From Halalkaliarchaeum sp036625675 (GTDB lineage: Archaea; Halobacteriota; Halobacteria; Halobacteriales; Haloferacaceae), in the NCBI GenBank assembly GCA_036625675.1, contig JAZKTH010000031.1, positions 1 through 18,373 of the forward strand: a DNA stretch of 18,373 nucleotides. The letters are read 5' to 3'. Of this stretch, positions 1 through 8,620 are shown in pieces; within the stretch, counting starts at the first letter, position 1, and the number at the start of each line of letters is the position of its first letter. The position numbers and the translations under genes were made by a program. The notes below the pieces were generated by a model. That model saw only the letters and a program-made list of their open reading frames with translations, was not told the origin of the DNA and ran no database searches.

Positions 1-1
1 G

Positions 2-877
2 GTGTTGTACGCCTACTACACCTACGACGACGGCGACGGCGAACGGAACCGGCTGGCCTGCTACGACGTGAGTGCGGACGATCCGGCGGAAACCCACACT
101 ACGCTGTTCGAGGGGATCCCCGGCGATCGGATTCACAACGGCGGCCGGATCACCTTCGGCCCGGAGAACTACCTGTGGATGGCCGTCGGCGACGCCGGAG
201 CCTCCGACCGCCACCCGCAGAGCGTCTCCTCGCCCGCGGGGAAGATACTCCGTCTCGAACCCGACGGCTCGGCGCCGGCGTCGAACCCGGACCTCGGGGA
301 CGAGGCCGATCCCCGGGTGTTCAGCTACGGCCACCGGAACCCGCAGGGGATCACCTTCCTGCCGGACGGGACGCCGGTCGTCTCGGAGCACGGCCCGGCC
401 GCACGCGACGAGGTGCTGATTCTCTCGCCCGGCGACAACCACGGGTTCCCCGAGGCCCGCGACGGCGAGGAGTACCCCGGCACCGACTACGCCCGGCCGG
501 TGGTGAACACCGGTCCGTCGGAGGGGTGGGCCCCGGCCGGTTCGGTCTTTTATGCGGGGACGGCGGTGCCGTCGCTGCGCAACCGGCTGCTCGTCGGCGG
601 GCTCGTCTCCGAACGGATAAACGTCGTGACGCTCGCGCCGGAGGACGGACCGGAACTTGACGCGACGCGGGGAACCCGGTACGACGCCGACTGGATGGAC
701 CCCGACTGGCGGGCGGTCGCGCACCCGATATTCGAGGGCGAGCTCGGGCGGATCCGCCACGTCGAGCAGGGGCCCGACGGCGCCCTGTACGCCGTCACGT
801 CGAACCGGGACGGACGCGCGAGCGACGCGTTCCCGCGGGAGGGGGACGACAGGCTCGTCCGGATCACCCCGGCGTGA
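2..877 (+). CDS. PQQ-dependent sugar dehydrogenase (GSDH family), 5' part missing
   Basis: This is the C-terminal 291 residues of a soluble glucose/aldose or sorbosone dehydrogenase-type beta-propeller, which oxidises sugars with PQQ as cofactor, usually outside the membrane. Family signatures are visible: IHNGGRI at about residues 44-50, whose His (45) corresponds to the catalytic base of soluble glucose dehydrogenase; YGHRNPQG at 109-116, with the conserved Arg (112) that contacts PQQ; SEHGP at 128-132; and the final-blade pattern GPDGALYAVT near the C-terminus. Family members are usually 350-480 residues, and the frame is open to the left edge, so the GTG at base 2 is probably not the true start and the signal peptide and first blades lie outside the window. 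The stop codon TGA (875-877) abuts a palindromic element. The substrate cannot be told from sequence. Confidence 0.88.
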   Translation: MLYAYYTYDDGDGERNRLACYDVSADDPAETHTTLFEGIPGDRIHNGGRITFGPENYLWMAVGDAGASDRHPQSVSSPAGKILRLEPDGSAPASNPDLGDEADPRVFSYGHRNPQGITFLPDGTPVVSEHGPAARDEVLILSPGDNHGFPEARDGEEYPGTDYARPVVNTGPSEGWAPAGSVFYAGTAVPSLRNRLLVGGLVSERINVVTLAPEDGPELDATRGTRYDADWMDPDWRAVAHPIFEGELGRIRHVEQGPDGALYAVTSNRDGRASDAFPREGDDRLVRITPA

Positions 878-957
878 TAATGGCGGTTGTAGTGATTTAC
901 CGGTCGATCGGCCGGCCGCCTGGCCGATCGTCCGGTAACGGCCGACAACCGTCATTA
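875..957. repeat. palindromic intergenic element, copy 1
   Basis: Bases 878-957 form an 80-base inverted repeat with most positions paired across the centre near 917. Both arms read TAATG-n-CGGTTGT, then a variable stretch, then TTACCG-n-n-CGATCGGCC. TTACCG begins 19 bases from the first T of each arm (897 against 878, and 938 against 957 on the minus strand). The left edge continues outward to TGA, the stop codon of the sugar dehydrogenase. It lies between two convergent genes, so a bidirectional terminator role is plausible, but it could also be a MITE-like repeat. Related copies are at 13287-13368 and 10148-10179. Confidence 0.8.
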
Positions 958-1002
958 GGAGGTCCGACCGGACCACGCCGCCGCTTGCGGAAGTGACGCC
1001 GC

Positions 1003-1749
1003 TCAGGCGCCGCTCGCGGAAGCGTACGCACGGGTCGCGTCGACGAGCGCTTTCCGGTAGGCGCTCTCTGTCGGCTCCGGCCCGAGCGTACGGAACCGGC
1101 GTTTGAACGCGTCCACGTCGATAGTGGGGGCGTCGTCGTCGGCGATTTTCGCGAAGTCGTACAGCGGATGGTCGCGGGAGGCGAGGTCGTGTCGCTCCAC
1201 GAGCGCCAGTGCGAACGCGGCGTTGACGGCCGTGATCTCGGGGTCGGAGCCGGGCGTCGCGAGCCGCGAGCCGGGCCGGGGATCGATCGTCGGCCGATCC
1301 GCGACGGCGGCGGCGAGACGAGACTCCAGAAACGACACCAGCTTTCCCGCCGGCGCCAGCGAGAGCGTGATGTCGTCGGCGTAGATGTCCTTCATGTGGT
1401 TGGCGATCTGATAGCAGTGGGAGAGGCGGTGGCGCTCGACGGTCTCGCCGGCCAGCGCCAGGAAAAGCGCCTCCTCCGTCGACTGCACGTGGGAGGCGTG
1501 TCCCTGTTCGTACCGGACCATGTGGGAGAACTCGTGGAGCGCGAGTTCGCGGGCCATGGCGCTGGTGGCCGCCGTCGTCGAGATGTTGAGGGCGTGGTGT
1601 GAGGGGTAGTGTGCCGCCCAGGTCCGTTCGTCCGGGTCCTCCCGGACGTGGACACGGACCGGCTTTGCGAGGTCGTGTTCGGTTTCGAACACGTCTGCCG
1701 CACTCAAAAACGGATCCGCGGGAGCGCCGCCCTGCACGCGAACGTCCAT
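1003..1749 (-). CDS. haloarchaeal protein with a HEFSH zincin-like motif (possibly DUF5781)
   Basis: This is a 248-residue acidic soluble protein. I do not recognise a characterised function; the overall sequence resembles a haloarchaea-specific family that I recall as DUF5781, without certainty. At residues 72-76 it has HEFSH, the HExxH pattern of zinc metallopeptidases, within a helix-like segment (ARELALHEFSHMVRYEQGH). A candidate third-ligand region follows about 20-35 residues later (E-E-A, then GETVERHRLSHCYQ). There is no signal peptide or membrane segment, so any activity would be cytoplasmic. The ATG at 1749 is supported by a TATA-like box 27 bases upstream. It is divergent from the EF-2 gene and convergent with the sugar dehydrogenase gene. 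Confidence 0.82.
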   Translation of the reverse strand: MDVRVQGGAPADPFLSAADVFETEHDLAKPVRVHVREDPDERTWAAHYPSHHALNISTTAATSAMARELALHEFSHMVRYEQGHASHVQSTEEALFLALAGETVERHRLSHCYQIANHMKDIYADDITLSLAPAGKLVSFLESRLAAAVADRPTIDPRPGSRLATPGSDPEITAVNAAFALALVERHDLASRDHPLYDFAKIADDDAPTIDVDAFKRRFRTLGPEPTESAYRKALVDATRAYASASGA

Positions 1750-1770
1750 GTCTACCGGTCACAGGGGACG

Positions 1771-1782
1771 GGGACGTATCAC
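1771..1782 (-). promoter_or_regulatory. TATA-like box for the HEFSH gene
   Basis: On the minus strand the sequence AGTGATACGTCC is centred about 27-30 bases before the ATG at 1749. This is the spacing expected for a leaderless haloarchaeal transcript. The assignment rests on position and weak consensus only. Confidence 0.45.
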
Positions 1783-1872
1783 TCTTTCCCGGCGAGGGCG
1801 TTCGTGCGTGACATTTCCGAACACGCCCGGCTCTACCGGGAAAATACGGGGAGTATCGCTGCGACGAAACAC

Positions 1873-1886
1873 TACCCTTTTGACCC
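1873..1886 (+). promoter_or_regulatory. TATA-like box for EF-2
   Basis: The sequence TACCCTTTTGACC lies about 29 bases before the ATG at 1910. Nearly the same box, ACCCTTTTGAG, precedes alaS, and ACCCTTTTACC precedes the SppA-like gene, each at the same distance. A second AT-rich run, GGTATAACGCTGTATAATG, lies much closer to the start and would place initiation inside the gene, so I prefer the upstream box. Confidence 0.5.
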
Positions 1887-1909
1887 TGCTTTCGGTATAA
1901 CGCTGTATA

Positions 1910-4096
1910 ATGGGCCGACGGAAGAAAATCGTTCAAGAGTGTGAACGGCTGATGGACAAACCGGAGAACATCCGGAACATCGCCATCGCCGCTCACATCG
2001 ATCACGGCAAGACGACGCTGACCGACAATCTCCTCGCCGGCGCGGGAATGATCTCCGAAGATCTCGCCGGCCAGCAACTCGCGATGGACACTGAGGAGGA
2101 CGAACAGGAGCGCGGAATCACCATCGACGCGGCGAACGTCTCGATGACTCACGAGTACGATGACACGAACCACCTCATCAACCTGATCGACACGCCGGGC
2201 CACGTCGACTTCGGCGGCGACGTCACGCGCGCGATGCGGGCCGTAGACGGCGCCCTCGTCGTCGTCGACGCCGTCGAGGGAACGATGCCCCAGACGGAGA
2301 CGGTCGTTCGGCAGGCGCTGCGGGAGAACGTCAAGCCCGCCCTGTTCATCAACAAGGTCGACCGCCTCATCAACGAGCTCCAGGAGGGCCCCGAAGAGAT
2401 GCAACAGCGCCTCCAGGAGGTCATCGCCGACGTCAACGAGCTGATCCGCGGAATGGCCGAGGAGCGCTACGAGGAGGAAGGGTGGAAGGTGTCCGTCGAG
2501 GACGGCACCGTGGCGTTCGGCTCGGCGCTGTACAACTGGGCCGTGTCGCTGCCGTCGATGCAGGAGACCGGCATCTCCTTCGGCGACATCATCGAGATGG
2601 AGCGGAACGGCCAGCGCGACGAGCTCCGGAAGCAGTCGCCGCTCTCCGACGTCGTGCTCGACATGGTCGCCGAGCACTTCCCGAACCCGCTCAAAGCCCA
2701 GCCGGAACGGATCCCCACGATCTGGCGGGGCGACGACACCCTCGACATCGCCGAACAGATGCAGCTGGTCGACGACGAGGGCGAGGTCGTCTTCATGGTG
2801 ACCGACATCTCGATGGATCCCCACGCCGGCGAGATCGCGACCGGCCGACTGTTCTCGGGCACCCTCGAGAAGGGCCAGGAGCTGTACGTTTCGGGCACCG
2901 CCGGGAAGAACCGGATCCAGTCGGTCGGGATCTTCATGGGCGGGGAGCGCGAGGAGGTCGGCCGCGTCCCCGCGGGGAACGTCGCCTCCGTCACCGGGTT
3001 GCGCGACGCGATCGCCGGTTCGACCGTCTCCTCCGTCGAGATGACCCCGTTCGAGTCGATCGAACACATCTCCGAGCCGGTCATCACCAAGTCCGTCGAG
3101 GCGAAGAACATGGACGACCTGCCGAAGCTCATCGAGGTGCTCCAGCAGGTGTCCAAGGAAGACCCCACCATCAAGATCGAGATCAACGAGGACACCGGAG
3201 AGCACCTGATCTCCGGGCAGGGCGAACTCCACCTCGAGGTGATCACCCAGCGCATCGAGCGGAACAACGACATTCCGGTCATCACCGGCGAACCGATCGT
3301 GGTCTACCGCGAGCAGCCCCAGCAGGAAAGCGACGAGGTCGAGGGGATCTCACCGAACCGCCACAACCGGTTTTACATCACGGTGGAGCCGCTCTCGGAC
3401 GACATCGTCGAGGGGATCAAGCTCGGCGACGTCGCGATGGACATGCCCGAGCTGGAGCGCCGCGAGCAGCTCCAGGAGCGGGGGATGGACAAGGATACCT
3501 CCCAGAACATCGAGGACATCCACAACACCAACATCTTCGTGGACGACACGAAGGGGATCCAGCACCTCAACGAGACCATGGAGCTGGTGGTCGAGGGGAT
3601 CGTCGAGGCGCTGGACGACGGCCCCCTGGCGGCGGAGCCGGTCCAGGGCGCGCTGCTGCGGCTGCACGACGCCCGCCTCCACGAGGACGCCATCCACCGC
3701 GGTCCCGCGCAGGTGATCCCGGCGGTGCGGCAGGCGGTCCACCGCGCGCTCATCGACGGCGAGATCCGGTTGCTCGAGCCGATCCAGGACGTCCGCATCG
3801 ACGTCCCCAACGAGCACATGGGCGCCGCCTCGGGCGAGATCCAGGGCCGGCGCGGGCGGGTCGACGACATGTACCAGGAGGGCGACCTCATGGTCGTGGA
3901 GGGCATCGCGCCCGTCGACGAGATGATCGGGTTCGCGAGCGACATCCGGTCGGCCACGGAGGGACGCGCCTCCTGGAACACCGAGAACGCGGGCTTCCGC
4001 GTGATGGCGGACAACCTCCAGACCGAGAAGATCATGGAGATCCGCGAACGCAAGGGGATGAAACAGGAGCTCCCGCCGTCGGTCGACTACATCTAG
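1910..4096 (+). CDS. fusA: translation elongation factor EF-2 (archaeal EF-G homologue)
   Basis: This is a ribosomal translocase GTPase of 728 residues, the usual length in haloarchaea. The GTP-binding motifs are intact: P-loop AHIDHGKT (28-35), switch I RGITI (68-72), DTPGH (94-98) and NKVD (148-151). Domain II follows from about residue 290, domain III contains the EHLISGQGELHLEV segment, and domains IV-V fill the C-terminus. His596, in LHEDAIHRGPAQ, matches the histidine modified to diphthamide in archaea and eukaryotes, so the host is expected to have the Dph enzymes. The ATG at 1910 is chosen because MGRRKKIVQECERLM is the family's usual haloarchaeal N-terminus and a TATA-like box sits about 29 bases upstream. 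It appears monocistronic, with its own promoter and a T-run after the 3' direct repeat. Nothing is missing. Confidence 0.99.
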   Translation: MGRRKKIVQECERLMDKPENIRNIAIAAHIDHGKTTLTDNLLAGAGMISEDLAGQQLAMDTEEDEQERGITIDAANVSMTHEYDDTNHLINLIDTPGHVDFGGDVTRAMRAVDGALVVVDAVEGTMPQTETVVRQALRENVKPALFINKVDRLINELQEGPEEMQQRLQEVIADVNELIRGMAEERYEEEGWKVSVEDGTVAFGSALYNWAVSLPSMQETGISFGDIIEMERNGQRDELRKQSPLSDVVLDMVAEHFPNPLKAQPERIPTIWRGDDTLDIAEQMQLVDDEGEVVFMVTDISMDPHAGEIATGRLFSGTLEKGQELYVSGTAGKNRIQSVGIFMGGEREEVGRVPAGNVASVTGLRDAIAGSTVSSVEMTPFESIEHISEPVITKSVEAKNMDDLPKLIEVLQQVSKEDPTIKIEINEDTGEHLISGQGELHLEVITQRIERNNDIPVITGEPIVVYREQPQQESDEVEGISPNRHNRFYITVEPLSDDIVEGIKLGDVAMDMPELERREQLQERGMDKDTSQNIEDIHNTNIFVDDTKGIQHLNETMELVVEGIVEALDDGPLAAEPVQGALLRLHDARLHEDAIHRGPAQVIPAVRQAVHRALIDGEIRLLEPIQDVRIDVPNEHMGAASGEIQGRRGRVDDMYQEGDLMVVEGIAPVDEMIGFASDIRSATEGRASWNTENAGFRVMADNLQTEKIMEIRERKGMKQELPPSVDYI

Positions 4097-4097
4097 T

Positions 4098-4133
4098 CCA
4101 CCCACCGGTCCTCCGCCACCCACCGGTCCGCCG
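4098..4133 (+). repeat. tandem 18-base direct repeat after EF-2
   Basis: Two adjacent 18-base units (4098-4115 and 4116-4133) differ at one base; both begin CCACCCACCGGTCC. They start one base after the EF-2 stop codon and are followed by CTTTTCC. The placement suggests part of the EF-2 transcript end, perhaps with the T-run as a weak archaeal terminator, but this is inference. Confidence 0.6.
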
Positions 4134-4204
4134 CTTTTCCCCGCGCGGCGTCGCCGGCCCGCAGTCGCGCGACTTCCGTCGCGGGGGGACCGTCGCCGGC
4201 CCGG

Positions 4205-4217
4205 AACCCTTTTGAGC
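4205..4217 (+). promoter_or_regulatory. TATA-like box for alaS
   Basis: AACCCTTTTGAGC is centred 27-28 bases before the ATG at 4240, which fits a leaderless transcript. It is almost identical to the box in front of EF-2. Confidence 0.55.
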
Positions 4218-4239
4218 GATCACGGGCCACAAACTGGTA

Positions 4240-7017
4240 ATGAGTGATCTCGACGACGAGTACCGTCTCGACTACTTCAGGGAGGAGGGGTTCGAGCGAA
4301 AGCAGTGTCCCTCCTGTGGCGACCACTTCTGGACGCGGGACCACGACAGGGAGCTGTGCGGCGAGCCTCCCTGCGAGGACTACTCGTTCATCGACAACCC
4401 CGGGTTCGACCGGGAGTACAGCCTGGAGGAGATGCGTGAGGCGTTTCTCTCCTTCTTCGAGGAACACGGCCACGAGCGCATCGAACCGTACCCGGTGGCG
4501 GCGAACCGGTGGCGGGACGACGTCCTGTTGACGCAGGCGTCGATCTACGACTTCCAGCCGCTCGTCACCTCGGGGACGACCCCGCCGCCGGCGAACCCGC
4601 TTTGCATCTCCCAGCCCTGCATCCGCATGCAGGACATCGACAACGTCGGCAAAACTGGTCGGCACACGATGGCCTTCGAGATGATGGCCCACCACGCCTT
4701 CAACGTCCGCGAGGACGTCGAGAACGCCGACGAGTACGCCTACGAGGGCGAGGTGTACTGGAAGAACGAGACCGTCCAGTACTGCGACGAGTTGTTCGAG
4801 TCGATGGGGGCGAACCTCGAGGAGATCACCTACATCGAGGACCCGTGGGTCGGGGGCGGCAACGCGGGGCCCGCCATCGAGGTGATCTACCGCGGGGCGG
4901 AGCTTGCCACCCTCGTCTTCATGTCGATGGAGCAGGACCCCGAGGGGGAATACGAGCTGAAGGACGGGAACCGGTACTCGAAGATGGACACCTACGTCGT
5001 CGACACCGGCTACGGGCTCGAGCGGTGGACCTGGATGAGCCAGGGGACGCCGACGGTGTACGAGGCGGTGTATCCCGACGCGATCGAGTTCCTGAAGGAG
5101 AACGCCGCCCTCGAACACACACCGGCGGAGGAGGAGCTGGTCCACCGGGCGGCGAAGCTCGCCGGACGGATGGACATCGACGACGTCGACGACCTCGAAT
5201 CGGCCCGCGAGGACGTCGCGGCGAAGCTCGACGTCGACGTCGACCGCCTCGCGGAGCTGATGGAGCCGCTCGAAAACATCTACGCGATCGCGGACCACTG
5301 CCGGACGCTGGCGTACATGTTCGGCGACGAGATCGTGCCCTCGAACGTCGGGACGGGATATCTGGCCCGGATGGTGCTGCGCCGGACCAAGCGGCTTGTC
5401 GACGAGGTGGGGGTGGACGCGCCCCTGGACGAACTCGTCGACATGCAGGCCGCGCGGCTCGGCTACGAGAACCGGGACACGATCCGGGAGATGGTCCGCA
5501 CCGAGGAGCGCAAGTACCGCAAGACGCTCGAGCGCGGCGCCCGGAAGGTCGAGAAGCTGGCCGACGAGTACGCGGACACCGACGAGCCGATCCCGCTTTC
5601 GGAACTGATCGAGCTGTACGACAGCCACGGGATCCAGCCGGACATGGTCGCGGAGATCGCCGGGGAACGCGGGGCAGAGGTGGAGGTGCCGGACGACTTC
5701 TACTCGCTGGTGGCGAAGCGACACGACGGCGGCGAGACCACGAGCCAGGCCGGAGACGGGGACGATCGGATCGAGGACCTGCCGGAGACGGAGCGGCTCT
5801 ACTACGAGGACCAGGAACGGACGGAGTTCGAGGCAGTGGTGCTGGACGTGTTGGAGCGGGAGGACGGCTACGACGTCGTGCTCGACGGCACGATGTTCTA
5901 TCCGGAAGGGGGTGGTCAGCCGGCCGATCACGGCACGCTCTCGACCGACGACGCGACGGTCGACGTGACCGACGTACAGCGCCGCGACGGGGTGATCCTC
6001 CACCGGACCGACGGCAATCCGGGCAACGGCGAGATCGTCCGGGGACAGATCGACGCGAAACGCCGACGGCGACTGATGCGACACCACACCGCGACCCACA
6101 TCGTTGGCTACGCCGCGCGGGAGGTGCTGGGCGATCACGTCCGTCAGGCGGGTGCACAGAAGGGGACCGACTCCTCGCGGCTCGACGTCCGGCACTACGA
6201 GCGCATCTCCAGGGAGGAGGAAAAGGAGATCGAACGGGTGGCGAACCGCGTCGTGACGGACAACCAGCCGGTGAAAACCGAGTGGCCAAACCGCCACGAG
6301 GCCGAACGGGAGTACGGGTTCGACCTCTACCAGGGCGGGGTACCGCCGGGGCGCAACGTCAGGCTGGTCCACGTCGACGAGGACGTACAGGCGTGCGGCG
6401 GGACCCACGTCTCCCGCACCGGCGACGTCGGTACGATCAAACTGCTCGACACCGAGCCGGTCCAGGACGGGGTCGAACGGCTGGTGTTCGCCGCCGGGGA
6501 GGCCGCCGTCGAGGCGACCCAGCGCACCGAGGACGCGCTGCAGGAGGCGGCGTCGGTGCTCGACGTCGACCCCATGGACGTCCCGCAGACCGCCGAACGG
6601 TTCTTCGAGGAGTGGAAGCAGCGGGGCAAGGCGATCGAGGAACTGAAGTCGGAGCTCGCGGAGCTGCGGGCGGGTGCGGACGTCGACGCCGTCGACGTCG
6701 GCGGCGTTCCCGCGGTGATAACCCGGCTCGACGCCGACCCAGACGAGCTTCGCGCCACGGCGAACGCGCTGGTCGAGGAGGGGAAAATCGCCGTCCTGGG
6801 CTCCGGGGCGGGCGACTCGGCCCAGTTCGTCGTCGGCGTGCCGGACGGCGCCGGGGTGAACGCCGGCGAGGCGGTCTCGAAACTCGCCGACCTGGTCGGG
6901 GGCGGCGGAGGCGGTCCGCCGGACTTCGCGCAGGGGGGCGGCCCCGACGTGGACGCGCTCGACGACGCCCTCGAGGCGGCCGAAGACGTCATCAAACAGC
7001 TCCAGGCGGCGGACTGA
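4240..7017 (+). CDS. alaS: alanyl-tRNA synthetase (archaeal type)
   Basis: This class II synthetase charges tRNA-Ala and hydrolyses mischarged Ser/Gly-tRNA-Ala. Its 925 residues match archaeal AlaRS. An archaeal-type N-terminal extension carries four cysteines (23, 26, 40, 45; CPSCG ... C ... C), a likely zinc site. The catalytic core follows, with the segments TSGTTPPPANP, QPCIRMQDIDNVGKTGRHT and the GTGYLARMVLRR motif 3 region. The editing domain has the metal ligands HHTATH (H616, H620) and CGGTH (C719, H723). A coiled-coil linker and a C-terminal DHHA1-type domain ending in a glycine-rich PPDFAQGGG stretch complete it. The ATG at 4240 fits both the family N-terminus and the promoter spacing. 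A hydrolase-fold gene starts 4 bases after its stop and is probably co-transcribed. Confidence 0.98.
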   Translation: MSDLDDEYRLDYFREEGFERKQCPSCGDHFWTRDHDRELCGEPPCEDYSFIDNPGFDREYSLEEMREAFLSFFEEHGHERIEPYPVAANRWRDDVLLTQASIYDFQPLVTSGTTPPPANPLCISQPCIRMQDIDNVGKTGRHTMAFEMMAHHAFNVREDVENADEYAYEGEVYWKNETVQYCDELFESMGANLEEITYIEDPWVGGGNAGPAIEVIYRGAELATLVFMSMEQDPEGEYELKDGNRYSKMDTYVVDTGYGLERWTWMSQGTPTVYEAVYPDAIEFLKENAALEHTPAEEELVHRAAKLAGRMDIDDVDDLESAREDVAAKLDVDVDRLAELMEPLENIYAIADHCRTLAYMFGDEIVPSNVGTGYLARMVLRRTKRLVDEVGVDAPLDELVDMQAARLGYENRDTIREMVRTEERKYRKTLERGARKVEKLADEYADTDEPIPLSELIELYDSHGIQPDMVAEIAGERGAEVEVPDDFYSLVAKRHDGGETTSQAGDGDDRIEDLPETERLYYEDQERTEFEAVVLDVLEREDGYDVVLDGTMFYPEGGGQPADHGTLSTDDATVDVTDVQRRDGVILHRTDGNPGNGEIVRGQIDAKRRRRLMRHHTATHIVGYAAREVLGDHVRQAGAQKGTDSSRLDVRHYERISREEEKEIERVANRVVTDNQPVKTEWPNRHEAEREYGFDLYQGGVPPGRNVRLVHVDEDVQACGGTHVSRTGDVGTIKLLDTEPVQDGVERLVFAAGEAAVEATQRTEDALQEAASVLDVDPMDVPQTAERFFEEWKQRGKAIEELKSELAELRAGADVDAVDVGGVPAVITRLDADPDELRATANALVEEGKIAVLGSGAGDSAQFVVGVPDGAGVNAGEAVSKLADLVGGGGGGPPDFAQGGGPDVDALDDALEAAEDVIKQLQAAD

Positions 7018-7021
7018 CCCC

Positions 7022-7804
7022 GTGCCCCGCGCCAGCCGCGACGGACGGTCGCTGTACTACGAGACTCACGGCGATCCCGACGCCCCCACCGTCGCGTTCG
7101 TCGGCGAGATCGGGTTCGGCGCCTGGCAGTGGGGGTGGCAACACGCCGCCATCGCCGGCCCCTACGAGGACCTGGTGTTCGACCTGCGGGGGATCGGTAA
7201 GTCCGACGCTCCGCCGGGCCCGTACCGGCTCGCCGGACTGGTGGCCGACCTGGAGGCGGTGCTGGCCGACGCCTCGATTCGGACGGCCCACCTGATCGGT
7301 TGCGGGCTGGGGGGAATGATCGCGCTCTCCGCGGCGCTCGAGTCCAGCCGGGTAGGGAGCCTCGCGGTCGTCGGGACGCCGGCGTTCGGCGGGGGATTCC
7401 ATCCGGAGCCGCTGTGGGCGCCCCCGGACGATCCGGAGCGGCTCCGGGCGTCGATTCGGGCCGCCGTGTCGCCGGAGTTTCCGGACCGCCAGCCGGACGT
7501 CGTGGAGCGGATCGCGGAGTGGCGGGCGAGTGAGGACGCCGACCGACGGGTCTGGGAGGCACAGCGCGCCGCGATCGAGGAATTCGACCTCACCGATCGG
7601 TTGCACGAACTCACGGCGCCGACGCTCGTTATTCACGGCGATGCCGACGCGCAGTGTCCACCCGCCAGAGGGGCGGAACTGGCCGAGGCGCTCCCGCGCG
7701 GCGTGCACGAGCCGATTTCCGGGGCCGGCCACCTGGCGCACGTCGACCACTCCCGGGTGGTCAACGACCGGCTGCTGGCGTGGCTCGCGGAACGGGCCGA
7801 GTGA
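7022..7804 (+). CDS. alpha/beta-hydrolase-fold protein lacking the nucleophile serine
   Basis: This 260-residue protein has the alpha/beta-hydrolase layout of the MenH or haloperoxidase-like type. Visible parts are the N-terminal strand-loop VAFVGEIGFG, the DLRGIGKSD loop, an elbow IGCGLGGMIAL, an acid in HGDAD (Asp209) and a terminal GAGHLAH with His237. In active enzymes the elbow reads G-x-S-x-G; here residue 95, in the nucleophile position, is glycine (codon GGG at 7304-7306), while the Asp and His are kept. Cys94 is one residue off and would not be a normal nucleophile. It may therefore be a non-hydrolytic member or use another chemistry. The GTG start at 7022 is 4 bases after alaS, suggesting a shared transcript; no separate promoter is evident. 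The substrate is unknown. Confidence 0.9.
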   Translation: MPRASRDGRSLYYETHGDPDAPTVAFVGEIGFGAWQWGWQHAAIAGPYEDLVFDLRGIGKSDAPPGPYRLAGLVADLEAVLADASIRTAHLIGCGLGGMIALSAALESSRVGSLAVVGTPAFGGGFHPEPLWAPPDDPERLRASIRAAVSPEFPDRQPDVVERIAEWRASEDADRRVWEAQRAAIEEFDLTDRLHELTAPTLVIHGDADAQCPPARGAELAEALPRGVHEPISGAGHLAHVDHSRVVNDRLLAWLAERAE

Positions 7805-7852
7805 ACCCGGAGCCCGCCGACCGGGACGCCGGCAATACCTCGTCACGGGCGC

Positions 7853-7867
7853 AACCTCTTTTTGAGG
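7853..7867 (+). promoter_or_regulatory. TATA-like box for the glutamine amidotransferase gene
   Basis: AACCTCTTTTTGAGG is centred about 27 bases before the ATG at 7888. It supports this start over the longer in-frame extension reaching back into the preceding gene. Confidence 0.5.
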
Positions 7868-7887
7868 CGACCGACTACCGGAGCCCG

Positions 7888-8601
7888 ATGACACGGATCC
7901 GCCTCGCGCTGCTGAACGCCGCCCACGACGGCGCGAACACCCGCCGCAACTTCCGGCGGGAACTCGACGCGGACCTCGTCGAGTACGACGTCACGGGAGG
8001 GGAACTCCCCGGAGGGGCCGGGGAGTCGACGTTCGATTTCGACGGCGTCGTCGTCACCGGCTCGCGGTCGTCGGTGTACTGGGACGAGGCCTGGATCCCG
8101 CCGCTTCTGGAGTACGTTCGGGAGGCTCACGAGCACGGCCTCCCGATCCTCGGCGTGTGTTACGGCCACCAGGTGGTGGCGGAGGCGCTGGGCGGTCGGG
8201 TCACCGGGATGGACGACTTCGAGCTGGGCTACAGCGAGATCCGTCGGCGCACGGAGGACGATCCGGTGCTCGCGGGAATCGGGACCCGGTTCACCGCGTT
8301 CACCTCGCACGGCGACGTGGTCGTCGACCCCCCGCCGGGGGCCCGCGTGCTCGCGGAAAACGAGTACGGGATCCACGCGTTCCGGAAGGGCCACGCGTGG
8401 GGCGTCCAGTTCCATCCCGAGTACGACGTCGAGACCGCCCGCGAGGTGGCCGACGGGAAGCGAGACCGGCTCGGCGACGACCGCGTCGACGCGGTGCTCG
8501 CGGGGATCACACCGGAACGGCACGCCGAGGTACAGGAGGTGAAGCGACTGTTCGACAACTTCCTCGCGGCCGTCGAAGAGGCGCGGACGGCGCCGGCGTG
8601 A
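7888..8601 (+). CDS. class I glutamine amidotransferase domain protein
   Basis: This 237-residue stand-alone GATase1 domain would release ammonia from glutamine, or act as a related C26-type hydrolase. The triad is visible: Cys91 in GVCYGHQ, and His176 and Glu178 in QFHPEYD. The oxyanion region precedes it in FDGVVVTGSRSSVYW. It most resembles the GMP-synthase-like family of single-domain amidotransferases; no synthase or acceptor domain is fused, and no obvious partner gene lies next to it, so the substrate is unknown. The C-terminal helix (EVQEVKRLFDNFLAAVEEAR) follows the catalytic core. The ATG at 7888 is chosen for its promoter spacing; the open frame extends upstream to 7654 but there overlaps the preceding gene. 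A 21-base tandem repeat begins 20 bases after the stop. Confidence 0.9.
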   Translation: MTRIRLALLNAAHDGANTRRNFRRELDADLVEYDVTGGELPGGAGESTFDFDGVVVTGSRSSVYWDEAWIPPLLEYVREAHEHGLPILGVCYGHQVVAEALGGRVTGMDDFELGYSEIRRRTEDDPVLAGIGTRFTAFTSHGDVVVDPPPGARVLAENEYGIHAFRKGHAWGVQFHPEYDVETAREVADGKRDRLGDDRVDAVLAGITPERHAEVQEVKRLFDNFLAAVEEARTAPA

Positions 8602-8620
8602 GTCGGGAAACCGACGGAGG

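Noticed and set aside
4093..6408. Minus-strand open frame of 771 codons opposite alaS
   Set aside because: It is antisense to a certain gene, Val/Leu/Arg-rich with no known domain, and is a usual by-product of GC-rich codon usage.
4509..7295. Plus-strand open frame of 928 codons overlapping alaS in another frame
   Set aside because: Arg/Gly-rich composition opposed to the acidic proteome and complete overlap with alaS.
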